64,000 bases of DNA from Sipunculus nudus (taxonomy: Eukaryota > Annelida > Sipuncula > Golfingiida > Sipunculidae): assembly GCA_026874595.1 (NCBI GenBank), contig CM049307.1, forward strand, positions 41,792,362-41,856,361, written 5' to 3'. Below the pieces are notes generated by a model. The model was not told the DNA's origin, did not search any database, and saw nothing but the letters and a program-made list of their open reading frames with translations. The number at the start of each line of letters is the position of its first letter. Position 1 is the stretch's first letter. A program made the translations under genes and the position numbers. Below, in pieces: positions 1 to 11,654 of the stretch.

Positions 1-64
1 TATATCAAGCAGATTTAAAAAAAAAGAATAATAGTCGCATTATTAGTATTATTAATAGTGAAAT

Positions 65-424
65 TTGTCTATTAGAAAGCGTGTATTGGCACCGTTTGAT
101 ATACATGATCTTGACGAAGCCTTGAGGGCAGCGATGATCAGCGAAATACACTGCAAAGCGGTGAACAGAAGGCTGGTCAGGGAAATATGTTTCCGGCTAA
201 AAGCGGAGGAAGAGCAGGCATTCACGGAGCATTTTCACGAAAAATGGACGTCGGACGTCCGTCGAACTTCACAGTCGTACAGAAATTAATCACGGTGTCA
301 CAATCGATCTCTCACGTACACAAGTGACCGTGATAGAACTAAAAGTGAGTCCTGGCTCTAAATTGTACAATACCTCTTCTGTACAACTCTGCAAATCCAA
401 ACTGTTAAGGAAAAAGAAATCTAA
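65..424 (+). other. Leader upstream of ADPRM, possible non-coding first exon
   Basis: This stretch is richer in CpG than its surroundings. It ends at a good donor site (GTAAGT at 425-430) that could splice to the acceptor AG at 710-711, just ahead of the ADPRM coding exon. A 74-codon open frame at 65-289 begins with TTG, resembles no family I know and is probably chance; from its first ATG only about 50 codons remain. I read the segment as a possible 5' untranslated exon, which is inference. Confidence 0.25.
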
Positions 425-711
425 GTAAGTTTATTATTGCATTAGGGGAAAGCTAGCAGTAACACAGTCCCAAGAAAAGAGAGTGGATCGAGGTATGTTG
501 TTAATCTCAGAATTTAATAAAGTAAATTGATATTGTGAGCCATGTAAGATAAAGGTTGTTAAACGTTATCAAGTACAATTGAGTACATGTACTAAAAAAT
601 AACATTTGAAATGTCAATAGTATCTCACAAAACCTTTTTTATCTTTAGAATGCAAATTGTGAATGCTTTCAAGATGTACTGCATTATGTACATGATTTTT
701 CTTATTTTTAG

Positions 712-1454
712 GAGTGCAGGACAATACATAATTCCAAAACGGTCAATGTCTGAAGCTTTAAAGTTTGACAACCAGAAAATCAAGATGGGGTCAACACAAG
801 AGGAAGGGCATTTGTTCTCGTTTGGCCTGATCAGTGACGTGCAGTATGCTGATCTTGATGATGGACTAAACTATACCAAGACTTGCACACGTTACTACAG
901 ATCATCACTGGACTGCTTGAAGTCTGCTGTTTCCCAGTGGCAGGAAGATTCCAGAGTGTCATTTGTTCTTCAGCTCGGAGATATCATCGATGGATTCAAC
1001 AGGAGGAACAACAATAGTCAGGTTGCCATGGAAACTGTAATAGAGGCTTTTGATTCATTCTCTAAGCCTGTTTACCACCAAATTGGAAATCATGAATTGT
1101 ATAACTTTAACAGGACTGAACTTCTTAAGAGCAAATTGTTCAAAGATTTGAAACTAGAGTTAGAGAACTGTGCATGCTACCACTTCAGTCCTTTCAAAGG
1201 ATTTCGATTTATTGGTATGGATCAGTATGATTTTTCCATGCTTGGCTATGACTCAGACAGTGAAATATTTTGTGAAGCCAGAAAATTCCTATCACCTAGA
1301 AATCCCAATTCTGATCTCAATTCCCCTATAGGACTGTGTGGTACAAACAAGAGGTTTGTCCAATTCAATGGTGGTGTCTCAGAAAGACAGCTACAGTGGC
1401 TGGACCAGCTCCTTACTCAGGCTGATGAAGCAGGAGAGAAAGTTGTGGTTTTTG
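712..1454 (+). CDS. ADPRM: ADPRM coding exon 1
   Basis: The exon runs from a probable acceptor (AG at 710-711) to the donor GTAAGT at 1455. Coding starts at 746. It carries the first three metal-binding motifs and ends in phase 1, splitting the glycine codon of GHLP. The frame is open upstream to 611, but that part lies before the acceptor and contains hydrophobic, non-conserved sequence. Confidence 0.8.
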
Positions 1455-3306
1455 GTAAGTTTGAAAATTTGTTTTCTGTTAAGGTCAAGCAAACGTATTC
1501 CAAATATTATATTATCATGCATAACATAATTGGTTATGAAAAAAATATTTATATAGATTTTACATAAAATGGCCCCATTCCTGGAGGAAAAACATTTTTT
1601 CTATATATTTTTTACTAAAAACATGAGGTTGTGTGATTTGTTCAAAAACTATACGCACATCTATGAGAACTGTCAACTTGGCAGGGACGTCACACACTGG
1701 GGAATCCCTTGTGACTAAAAATTCTAGATCTCAATAAAAACAAAGTATTTCTGCCACTGTCAGTCTCAAATTTTCAACAAAGAATAAAAACAACATGCAT
1801 TACTAGATCTGAGTAGTTGATAAAATTCAGCCCATGATGTCACATGTGTACCAGCCAATCAAATCAGGGCATAGTCTTGGATCTGGATGAAATCCTCCAT
1901 TCACATAACAAACACAAGTGGAATAGGTTTACTAAACCTTCATGTATCATTTTGATATCAAATGGGATAATTCAGAATGGTTTCATATTTATTGCAGAAG
2001 TGGAGTTAGTACCATCAGTGTCATGTATGTAGAGTGTTTATGCTGCTATTCAAGATCACAGCATCTGGGAAATAGTAAAAAGAGCACTGATGCCAAAAAT
2101 ATACCACACATTTCAGCCTAAAAGAATCCTATGTGTAAGAGTCAGCTCTAGGTCTGGCATTAAAAATTGATTATGAGATGTAGATTAATTTAAACTTTTA
2201 TATTTATGTATGACCTCGGCTCTGCCAGAAGTATTTTCAAATACTTAGTAAGTAGTAATCATAATTTTAGGTGATCATGTCATGTATCACCAGGGATGGG
2301 TTAAACCTAGGTTTTAAGCATTAAGCCAAGCCCAGTGGGTTTTTCTTGGTAAACCCAGGTTTTATGGGTTTAATGGACAATATAGTGTCATTTTAAATTG
2401 AATATGATTATATACAGTGGTAAATATGATTCTATGCTTTTATATTTTGTTAGTATAATATTTAAGGACTATGTCTAATATATAATATTTAACATGTTAA
2501 GCAATTAATTATGAAACACTTATAAAAAAAAGAATCTTTAGATGCAGTAAAGACCTACAGTACTCATACCCCAGCCTATCATTTCACTTTTTTCAATGAA
2601 AGTTGATTACTTTGTGGGTGTTTTCACAAATTGATGTAGAAGTGGCTAGTGGCTGTCAAAAACTGGCCACTGGCTATCACTTTATTTTGGATTTGAATAT
2701 AATTAGTAATGATCTGCATTAAGGGCTATCATAATCCCATCCTGATGCTAATAATGATCAACCACAGGCTCCCTGATATCCAATTAACAATTACTATCTG
2801 ATTAAGCTGCTTGGATGCTGGTCTTCATTGATACAATTCATATCACTGAAGACAAGCATCCAAGCTGAATTTAATCAAGTTATTACAGTTATCGATTTTT
2901 TTTGCATATCAACCATAAAGCTATATTTCTCAATGGGTTTCTACATTATTTCAATTTTGTTTAGCCATTTTCGTGTATGGGTGTTATTTTTGTGATTGTG
3001 ATTTTTCTTCTTAATTCAGGCCATCTGCCTGTGTATGAGATGAGTTGCGACATCATGTGTCTGTGCTGGAACCATGAGGAGATGATGAAGACCTTACATC
3101 AGCACCAGTGTGTGGTTGCATACTTTGGTGGTCATGACCATGAAGGAGGGGCAGCACTTGATGGAAGAGCCATCCATCACATCACCCTCCCTGGTGTGAT
3201 AGAGGCGCCACCTGGTGTCCCATGTTATGCAACTGCTCATGTTTATAAAACAAAAATTGAGGTCATAGGGGAAGGAAATATGCAAAGTTATACAATAAGA
3301 TTTTGA
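746..3306 (+). CDS. ADPRM: Mn-dependent ADP-ribose/CDP-alcohol diphosphatase (two coding exons, 331 aa)
   Basis: This is a metallophosphoesterase of the calcineurin-like fold that hydrolyses ADP-ribose and CDP-alcohols and uses Mn. Coding exons 746-1454 and 3020-3306 join in frame (GT at 1455, AG at 3018-3019) to 331 residues, close to the vertebrate length of about 340. All metal motifs are visible: SDVQ at 30-33, GDIIDG at 78-83, GNHE at 114-117, GHLP at 237-240 (formed across the splice junction) and GGHDHEGG at 273-280. The ATG at 746 is the first in frame after a likely acceptor at 710-711; the ATG at 785 is an alternative start. No signal peptide follows the chosen start, so the protein is probably cytosolic. 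The 1,565-bp intron holds short repeat debris, including a hAT-like end near 2290-2390 (CAGGGATGGGTTAAAC). A damaged second copy lies at 19.7-21.3 kb. Confidence 0.9.
3020..3306 (+). CDS. ADPRM: ADPRM coding exon 2 (C-terminal)
   Basis: It follows the acceptor TTAATTCAG at 3011-3019. It encodes the histidine of GHLP, the CVVAYFGGHDHEGG metal motif and the conserved tail HHITLPGVIE. The stop TGA is at 3304-3306. Confidence 0.88.
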
Positions 3307-3689
3307 TGTATATGAGAATAAAAAATTTTAATAGGATTTTAACCTTATATTTTAAGTTAATAGAAAAACTCATTACCATCAGCTGACTGTGATATCACAT
3401 ATTTTAAGTCACCTTTAATGTAAAATAGTGGGAAACTAAGTTCCTAAAAAATGATGTAAATTAACCTGTTAATAATTTAGGGCAGTTACACAAAAAGGGG
3501 TTGTGGTGTGAATATTCAGATGAAAGAAATTGATGTTATGTTTTGCAAGTGTTGCAGCACCATAGTTTAGGAAACTTCTGCTACCTTGCTTAAAGTTTTA
3601 TTTGTTGATACTGTCAAAATAACACCAGTATTCATAGAATGATCTTTATATCTCTGGATTTAGCATGTGTCTTATGTTTATTTATTGTT

Positions 3690-3695
3690 AATAAA
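3690..3695 (+). terminator. Candidate ADPRM polyadenylation signal
   Basis: AATAAA lies about 385 bases after the ADPRM stop. Another AATAAA at 3317-3322 is only 11 bases after the stop. Which one is used cannot be told from sequence. The rest of 3307-3847 is AT-rich with nothing recognisable. Confidence 0.3.
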
Positions 3696-3847
3696 CATGA
3701 ATACTTCAATGAGTATTTAAAAAATAATGCTTTAGATATATAAGACTTGAATGCCAAAAGATTTACATGTGAAATATGATACAAACTTTATTGATTCAAG
3801 CGAATTCATGTGTGCATTCTTATGATATGTTTTAGAAGTGTCATATA

Positions 3848-4583
3848 CAGACAACGCCACTTATTTGCAAGTCGGTTAACAGAAAATGCCGCTTATTTGC
3901 AAGAAATTCTGAAAACCAAAACCATTTCCTATATGTTATCATCAAAAATGCGCCACATAATAGGAAGCCTCATTATCACAAACTTCCGATTAATGCAAGG
4001 GAAAATATGGGCAGAAAGGTAGTAAACTCACGTTAAATGTAAGTACTTCAATGAGTCGGTGAGTTGTGTTTGTGTTATCCCAACAATGATCAATGACCAG
4101 AAGTTCAAAAGTAGCTGCTGTGATAACTGCAGGTGCACGTGTATACGTCACGCATTTTAAACACCTTGATCACAAGAGCAACTCTTAATTAGTCAAACAG
4201 ACTTTGTGTGCTAGCTGTCCCATGGTTTGTTCCTTTGATGATACTCGTAATAAAATTGTCAAAGGCTCTTATATAAACTTACATTGTTAATCCCTTATGT
4301 TCGTTATGTCTTGTCAAAACATCTCTTCTATAAAAAAACAGCAAATTTCGAATCATGTCACTATTCAATCATGAGTGGCAAGCGCAAACACAATGATCTC
4401 TACTTCTTAATCACAATACGAATTACAAAACAAATGCTAAATTAATTAGATATTCGGCGGTCCAATCGATCATTCGGCTTCCCCTAACACATGATAGATG
4501 GTGAACTTCGCCTATATGCAACTTCGGTTAATTGCAACAAATTTGCTTGAAAAAAGCCTCTTGCAATTAAGCGGCTTCGTCTG
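3848..4583. mobile_element. pogo/Tigger-like MITE, 736 bp
   Basis: The element opens with CAGACAACGCCACTTATTTG and closes with a degenerate inverted copy ending TCTG. TA target duplications lie on both sides (3846-3847 and 4584-4585). Subterminal copies of the motif CTTATTTGCAAG and GGTTAATTGCAA occur inside. CAG ends plus a TA duplication fit the pogo/Tigger branch of Tc1/mariner. There is no transposase frame, so it is non-autonomous. Confidence 0.65.
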
Positions 4584-4726
4584 TATTAAGATATTGAGCA
4601 TTCATGCTTAAAAAGTTGACTTAATATGAAATGTGATTCATTTTGTTATAACTTGATCAGGATGATTTGTGGCAATTATTGTTATGATATTTTAACTGCA
4701 ATTAAATGCTGAAAAGATGGGTTGCT

Positions 4727-5960
4727 AATGTAGGGGAACCTGTGAGCTTATGCAATGGACAGGCATTGTCTGTCGTGCATTGTCTGTCGTCTGTCTGTTA
4801 ACCCATACTATATAAAAAACGGCAGGAGCTAAAATCACCAAATTTTATGCAAAAAAATCAGTCATCTAAAAACCTCTTTTCGGATTTTGCTTATTTTTTT
4901 GCTATCTGCATTTACTTAGATTTTAAAGGGAAAAAGCTTAAAAAAGCTTTAAAAATCCTTTTCTCGAAACTGTCAAGCCAAATATTTCAATATTTCACAG
5001 AAATGATCCCTGAAACAATCTTTCTTAAGTTTGTTTGATTGGTTCAAGTTCAGTGAATTTTGGCCAAGTAACAGGAAGCTGAATTTAGTAATTGGCCAAA
5101 ATAGGATACTAAAATTACAATATCAGAAATGGCTGGAGCCATCATCACCTCATTCTATGCAAATGTTGGTCAAATGAGTCATATTTGAAATTGAGGTATT
5201 GGTGGAGCCACCTGCATCGGCCTTTTCTGTACAGGTGTCATTGGTACATTAATCCATAATTTATCAGGAATAACAGGAACTAGCATCCCCAAATTTTATG
5301 CAAAAATCTGTCATACATCAAATTTTGTGAGACTGAGTGTTTTTGGCACCACCTGCATTAACTTACATTTTATGGGGGAAAAGCTAAAAAAAACTTTGAA
5401 AATTTTCTTCTCTGAAATCATTCAGCCAAATAGTTCAATATTTCATAGAAATGATCTCAGGGACCAGCTCACAAGTTTTTTTCAAATGGTTTTGGTCTGA
5501 TGAATTTTGGGCTCAGTTACAGGAATTTGAAATTAGTCATGTGGCAATTAAGCATACTAACATAACAGTCTCAGAAACAAAAGGAGCTAGGATCACTAAA
5601 TTTTGTGCAAATGTTGGTCACGTGATTCATATTTGAAATTGCAGTTTTTGTGGCGCCAACTACATCGACCTGGTTTTTTTTCAGAAACCTTGCAATTTTA
5701 GCCACTTACAGCTTAAAATGTTTTATGATGAAACTCTTTAGCTGAATGGTTTAATTTTTCACAAGAATGTTCAAGGATAGGGTTTCTATAATTGTATAAG
5801 AATAAATTGGGTTCATTAATTTTTGGTTGAGTCATAGAAACCGAAGTTGGGTTTTGTGGCCATAAGTAAGCCTATTTCAAATTGTGGGCTGCAATAGTCT
5901 CCTTCTGCAAAACTATTGTTTCAATTTATGTTCCATTGCACAAAAATGATTCTTAGGTGG
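4727..5960 (+). repeat. R3 repeat, copy 1
   Basis: It begins AACCTGTGAGCTTATGCAAT, followed by a GTCTGTCGT-rich run, then TTAACCCAT and a segment with GGCAGGAGCTAAAATCACC. Internal sub-units recur near 5110 and 5270, each with a form of the GGTGGCGCCACC palindrome, here mutated. The same order of motifs appears at 8660, 9600 and 11655. There is no coding capacity. Confidence 0.7.
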
Positions 5961-6174
5961 CCTTCGTTCAATTTTACTTAAATGATTTTTGGCACAATTA
6001 TAAAACCTTTAAAATGAAAGGACTGCATCTTTTATTATTCTAACTGTTTATTTTAAAAAAATCTCATGAATGCATCCTGCTTAAAAAAAAGCATTTTAGC
6101 CAAAGTCTATCAGTATGTGTATACAGATTTACAAACAGGCCAAGATTGTGTCTGGATCTATTTATAGCTGTGGC

Positions 6175-6925
6175 AGACTGCCAACTGTGTCAGATTATGC
6201 AAAAGTTCAAGGTTTCACTCAGTGAAAGGTACAAGTCAGAAGTTCACTAAGTCTAGCCAGGTGCAGGTCAAGAGATCACTCAGTGTAGTAGCTTGAGCCA
6301 GCAATTTGTTACAGTTCACTGAGGGCAACTGCCTTTCTCACCTAAGCATGGGCAGGCCAGTGCATCAAACTCGAGGGAAGTTTGATGTATTGGCCTAATA
6401 TTTTGACCAGTCTATGCGTCTTGGAGTGCTTTCTCGTTCACAAGACAGGTGTCGCCACCTACAATGACTTTTGCACAGTGTAAGTGCCTGCTTAATTCTG
6501 CGAGGGAATTCGATATATCAGCCTGAAATTGGGCAGAATTTTACATATTGCTTAGCTTTGTCGTATACAAGACCTGTGGCGCCACCTACAATAATTTTTG
6601 CACAATGTGTGTCCCTGCTTCCCTATTTCTCAGGAGGGGTTAGATATATCAGTCTTAAACTTGGGCATATGTATATTTCTGATAGCTTCGTTGTATACAA
6701 GACTGATGGTGCCAGCTACAATCATTTTTGGGTTGTGTTCACCCATGCCAGAATTTCAGCAATGATGTTTGTGTAATTGCTTCTTGTTCAAAATGTTTAG
6801 TACTTGCATTGTTCATATACATGTTACACATGTACTTGAAAAGTAATGGTCCAGCATTGAAGCATTATACCTTGTGTATATCCCATTGCACAGGGTCGCA
6901 TTAGGCCTGTAGGCCTTGTTTAAGT
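6175..6925 (+). repeat. Direct repeat, copy 1 (partner at 13395-14130)
   Basis: This segment matches 13395-14130 in order and orientation. Shared parts are the GGCAGACTGCCAACTGTGTC start, the CAGTGCATCAAACTC segment, three successive sub-units ending GTATACAAGACTG-like, and the tail CCTGTAGGCCTTGTTT. Sub-units resemble R1 internal repeats. Its right part overlaps the reverse-transcriptase fossil on the other strand. Confidence 0.7.
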
Positions 6926-7380
6926 TTTTCTAATCTATTAGTATCAAAGCCCCATATAAGAATTCCATAATTTAATTGTGATAGAATAAATGTATCATTT
7001 CTAATTTAAGTATAGGAATAGGTAGATAATGTTTTCATTTATTCAAGATTCCAATATATTTTGATATTTTTGTTGCAACTTTGTTTGTGTGTGTTTACCA
7101 TTTCATATGTTCGTTCAGTGTTATACCTGAAAAGTTAAAATCTGAGACCCAGTCTATAGGTATATGTTTTTAATTTTAGTTCAGGGCTTCTGTCTTTTAT
7201 GTTCCAATTTCGAGTGTGAAACATCATGAATTTAGTGTTTTTAACATTTAATGAGAGATTTTCTTTGTAGTTAACCAGTTATGTGCTTTGTTTAATCCAT
7301 TATTGATAATGTTTTGATATTTTTGTTTATTGTAATTAGTTAAGGGCTTGAATAATGTTGCGTCATCTGCATAGAGATTA
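6730..7380 (-). pseudogene. Non-LTR retrotransposon reverse transcriptase fossil
   Basis: Read on the minus strand, 7380 to about 7265 encodes NLYADDATLFKPLTNYNKQ and continues into LNKAHNWLTTKK. The YADD box is the reverse-transcriptase active site, and the downstream pattern (L-N-x-A-x-x-W-L) is typical of jockey/CR1-like elements. A frameshift near 7260 is followed by LSLNV and TKFMMFHTR in another frame. Later stops show it is dead. The C-terminal remnant is shared with the 13.9-14.1 kb copy. Confidence 0.7.
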
Positions 7381-7399
7381 AAGAAGTTACTTTGAGATT

Positions 7400-8660
7400 T
7401 CCCCAACAGTCATTTCCATTGAGGACGATGACATTTGTGTGCATGCGTGTGTATGTGCAAGTCCTAATGTGGCGTATTACACACCCTATCCCCTAGACAT
7501 CCCGATAAAGTGTTCTATATTTGGAAAGGAGTAAGGTTAAATTTAACTTTTGCCATTTATGCATGGCATCTTTCACTAATGCGGCGTGTTTTGAGGTTTG
7601 AGGAGAAATAAATATACACAACCAATGATGTTAAAATCAGACAGGACAAAGTACTTCGTGCGTCGTCCAGCATCAAAGGAACCTGCAACCCAATCCCGGA
7701 GGTTTGATTGCTACTGCCCATTGTACTCACAGGGGATGCCCATAATATTCACTGTCTAATTTTTATCTCCTTGCCACAACCAATGAAATTATGTAAAACC
7801 TCACTTGTCTTACTGAAAAAAAGAAGCAGACAAGTTGCGCCACCTATCTTACCGTTTTCAAAGTATAAATAAATGCCATTTTCTCAGGAATGATTTACCG
7901 TATTGGCCTGAAATTGTGCTTGTTCACACATCTAGAACACCTCCATCTCATATTCAAGACTGGTTGCGCCATCTGCAATCATTTTCGTGTAGCGTCCATC
8001 CGTACATTTCATTAAGGTGAAAATAACTCATATCTCGGGAGTCTTTCAATGTGTCAACCGCACAGGTGGCGCCACCTACTTTACCAATTTCATAGTATAA
8101 ATGGATAATCCCCTTTTCTAAAGAGTGATTCACCGTATTTGCCTGAAGTTGAGCGTGTCTATAGATCTTGGACACCTCAATCTCGTATTCAAGACTGGTG
8201 GCGTCATCTGCAATTGTTTTCGTGTAGCGTCCATCCGTACATTTGCTTTAGGTTAAATTTGCTCATATCTCGAGAGTGGTTCAATGTATTGGTCTGAAAT
8301 TTGGTATGTACATACATCTTGGAGAAGAGTGGATGGGTGTATCAGCCTGAAATTTTGGCATGTTTATCCGTCTTTGATAACTTTCTTGTAGACCAGACAG
8401 GTGGCGCTGCCTGTTATAGTTTTTACAGAAATCATTGATGCACATTTTCTCAGTAGTGGTTTGGTGTCTCGGCCTGAAATCTTGCATGGTGTATCCATCT
8501 GTAGATCTGTTTTTGGTGAAAATTGCACAAATATGAGGAGTTAAATTGGTATCACGGGTGCCACAAATTTGAAGTCATATCCTGTCAGGAACATTCCATG
8601 CCTTACTTTACCCATGCTTCTGTGATATGGCCGATACATGTAGTCGCTTGTCGAGAAAAA
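7400..8660 (+). repeat. R1-type repeat array with truncated 3' terminus
   Basis: From about 7810 the sequence is a run of related sub-units, each with a GGTGGCGCCACC-type core (exact at 8065-8076), then CGTGTAGCGTCCATCCGTACAT. The last part (8520-8660) matches the R1 tail: CGATACATGTAGTCGCTTGTCG stops at 8655 without the second hairpin arm and CTAG. The portion 7400-7800 is unremarkable. Confidence 0.6.
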
Positions 8661-9330
8661 AAAATTGTTTTTAGTGAACCTGCTAGCTTATGCGATGGTG
8701 CGTCGTCATCCTTCGTGCGTCGGTGAGTTGTGCGTCGTCTGTACGTTAACCCATGCTATCTCGAAAACAGCAGGAGCTAGCATCACCAAACTTTATGCTA
8801 AATTCTGTCATCTAAAACACTCTATCGGATATCGTTTATTTTTTGGCAATCTGCATTTACTTAGATTTTATAGGGAAAAAGCTTAAAAACTTCTAAAAAT
8901 CTTCATTTCCGAAACTGTCAAGCCAAACTGTCCAATATTTCACAGAAATAATCCCTGGAATAATCTCTCTCAAGTTTGTTCGAATGGTTCAAGTTCGGTG
9001 ATTTTGGGCAATTTACAGGAAGTTGAACTTAGTCATCTGTCCAAAAAAAAAGCACACTAAAATTAAAATCTCAGAAACGGCTGGAGCTATCATCACCAAA
9101 TTTTATGTCAATGTTTGTCACATAAGTCCTATCTGATATTGAGGTATTGGTGGCGCCACCTACATTGATTTTTTTTTACGAGCAAAAATGTAATTTTAGA
9201 CTCCTCTAGCTTATACACTGTTTTTATGATGAAACTGTTAAGATGGTTGGTTTAAACTTTACAGTAATTTTTCCATTGTAGGGTTCTGCCAGATTTATAA
9301 GAATAGATTGGGTAAATGTAGCTTTATAAA
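8660..9330 (+). repeat. R3 repeat, copy 2
   Basis: It starts GTGAACCTGCTAGCTTATGC, followed by the GTCG-rich run and GCAGGAGCTAGCATCACC, and matches copies 1 and 4. The exact 12-bp palindrome lies at 9149-9160. It abuts a truncated R1 terminus, as if one had inserted into the other. Confidence 0.7.
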
Positions 9331-9479
9331 AGCTGTGTAATCAGTTGAAAAAGGATTTCAGTTTATGAAAACAGATTTGACAACATGCCAAGTTTCAACA
9401 TGCCAAGTCAAGAGGTCACTCAGTTCAACCAGGTGAGGTCCAGACATTACCATGGCAACTGACCTGGCTCTGTCTGGCA

Positions 9480-9542
9480 TCTAGAAACATCGTCTAGAAG
9501 TCTAGACATATCGTCTAGATGTCTCGTCACATCTTCTAGACG
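9480..9542. repeat. 21-bp minisatellite of TCTAGA palindromes
   Basis: Three 21-bp units carry five exact TCTAGA sites (9480, 9493, 9501, 9514, 9535) spaced 13, 8, 13 and 21 bases. Each unit is close to self-complementary. Flanking GGCAT (9476-9480) and ATGCC (about 9547-9551) could close a larger hairpin. Confidence 0.7.
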
Positions 9543-9599
9543 CAGAATGCCCTGATTTGACCTAGTGCGCATATCTTTCAACTGTTTGAAAAAACTTGG

Positions 9600-9810
9600 T
9601 TTGGGTTTTTAGCGAATCTGTGAGCTTATGCAATGGTGTGACGTATGGCGTGATGAGTCGTGCATCATAGCTATCTCAAAAAGGCAATAAATAAGTCATC
9701 CAAAAATTCTATCGGATTTTGCTTTTTTCTTGGCTAACTGCATTTTCTTGGATTTTATAGAGAAAAAGCTAAACAAAATTTTAAAATGTTCTTCTCCGAA
9801 ACCATGATGC
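9600..9810 (+). repeat. R3 repeat, copy 3 (fragment)
   Basis: It begins GCGAATCTGTGAGCTTATGC and contains a shortened form of the R3 head. It breaks off near CTTCTCCGAAACCATGATGCC. From 9820 to 10110 I see only AT-rich DNA and one copy of the CCTGTAGGCCTTGTTCAAG tail found at 6918 and 14120. Confidence 0.6.
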
Positions 9811-10119
9811 CAAAAAGTCCGTTCATCTGTCCCAATAATCCTCCCTGGTAAAAAGAACATATCCGAAATATCCTGAATGATACATCCTAGTTTTAAAATG
9901 TCCTAGCTGGTCTGAAACGTTCAGTTGGCTGAAATCGTAATGACTAAGGTAGATATGCAGGATCAATATTAAATTTAAAAATAAACCTCCATTCATACTC
10001 CCACACTTTGCACAGGTTCGCATTAGACCTGTAGGCCTTGTTCAAGTTGATAGATGGAAGAAACCATTGTCGCTTGACAAGTGTCAGTAAATGCTGCTGA
10101 AGATGGGGCCTATTCTCAA

Positions 10120-10729
10120 AAGGGGGGAGGGGGGTTAATTGTCTGGGCATACTATGGCACCTGTGGTGCCAAGAAATTCTAGTTTTAAAATTTTGTCACA
10201 CATTTTTTTCTCTCTATTTTTGAGACCTTCAAATGAAGCAGTCTGGCTTCTATTAGGACATAAACTGTAACCGTCAGACCTAGAATCTTCAAACTGTACA
10301 TCCAGGGAGGTCTTAGGCAAATCTCCTTGGAAACCTGAAGTTAGTTCATAGTGACCTATATTCTGAAAGATATGTGAAAGAACATGATATGAACACCCTA
10401 TTTGACATATTTAGAAGATTGGTTATAGTTGGACCTAGAAACTTCTTATTTGACTAAGATCCAGGGAGGTTGCTGTAAAAATTTATTTGAAACCTGAAAT
10501 AATGTCACTGTGCTCTATATTCTTCAAGCTGTTTGTGGGAACATGATTTTAACGCTCTGTTAGTCACATGGGCACAAATGGTAGCAGCTGGATGAAGAAT
10601 TAGTTCACTGTAACCTATATCTAAGGTCTATTGGCAAAATGCAGGGTTTTGGGCACTCTTGGAGTCATGTTACCCATTTTTTCAATTTTCCCTGAATTCA
10701 GCTGAGCGTAATGGCTCATGGACCACTAG
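10120..10729 (+). repeat. R2 repeat, partial, with 3' terminus
   Basis: It has the R2 sub-unit motifs (TCTATTTTTGAGACCTTC, CTAGAATCTTC, CAGGGAGG, GGAAACCTGAA). It ends CAGCTGAGCGTAATGG followed by a mutated CATGG palindrome and CTAG at 10726-10729, then TTT. This matches the end at 14899-14928. Confidence 0.65.
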
Positions 10730-10993
10730 TTTAAATATAAGCTGGTCTTAAATAGAAGCCTGCTTTGTTTAGACGCCAGGTCAAAGCAGGGTCTGAAAAA
10801 AACATAAACGCCCGGTCGTCTGATCCAGAAAATGCGGTTGTTGGTGTGTCGCATGAGAAACTGGTGATAGTCAACAACAGTCAACAGTCGGACCCCAACT
10901 TTTTCATCCGAAGCAACCTTCTCAAATTAAAGGTTTTAAAACAAAATTTTGCGGCCTGGACCCCTTGCCCCTTCCGGACCTTAGGACCATTTT

Positions 10994-11654
10994 TGGTTCA
11001 GCTGACTGATAGTCATTTGTGCTATTGCGATCACTCTTTGGCCGTCGTCCGTCCGTTAACAGTTCACAAATCGTAACCACTGGACTTAGAATCTTCTTAC
11101 TAAATATCCAGGGAGGTCCATAAAAAATTTCCATAGAAACCTGAAATTAAGTCTCTGTTACCCATATCGTCTCAGGTAAGGGGCTCAGAAGTACCCCCCC
11201 CCCCCAGAATAATGGAAAATTAATACAAAAGCTCCAGTATCTGAACAACTATTGCATTAATCACCATGATTCTTTGCATGGATATTGATCATGGAGTGTT
11301 AAATCAGTTTTTGTAGACTGGTGGCGCCACCTGTGTTTTTTCTATTTTTGAGACCTTAAAAGATGCAGACATCTGTTAAGAGCGCACAAATCTTAATAAC
11401 TGAACCTAGAATCTTCTATCTTGACATGCAGGGAGGCCCATGAAAGTCTTTTTGGAAACCTTAAATTAGGTCTCTGTTACCTTAAACCTCTGAGCTACTG
11501 GGCTTCGAAATACCCCCCCCCCCCCCCAGAATAATGGAAAATTTGATACAAAAGCTCAAGTAACCGAACAGATAATACATTGATCACCATGATTCTTTGC
11601 ATGGATATTGATCATGGAGTGTTTCATCAGTTTCTGAAGACTGGTGGCGCCACC
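10994..11654 (+). repeat. R2 repeat with decayed terminal hairpin
   Basis: It opens with a decayed terminal hairpin (10994-11024, arms ending CAGCTGACT and starting AGTCAT), then a CCGTCGTCCGTCCGTTAAC run and two R2 units. Each unit carries CTAGAATCTTC, GGGAGG and a poly-C tract (11196-11206 and 11513-11527). Exact GGTGGCGCCACC palindromes lie at 11320-11331 and 11643-11654. R3 copy 4 begins at the second palindrome. Confidence 0.7.

Noticed and set aside
65-289. 74-codon frame at the left edge
   Set aside because: It starts with TTG, has no homology I recognise and is probably part of the ADPRM leader.
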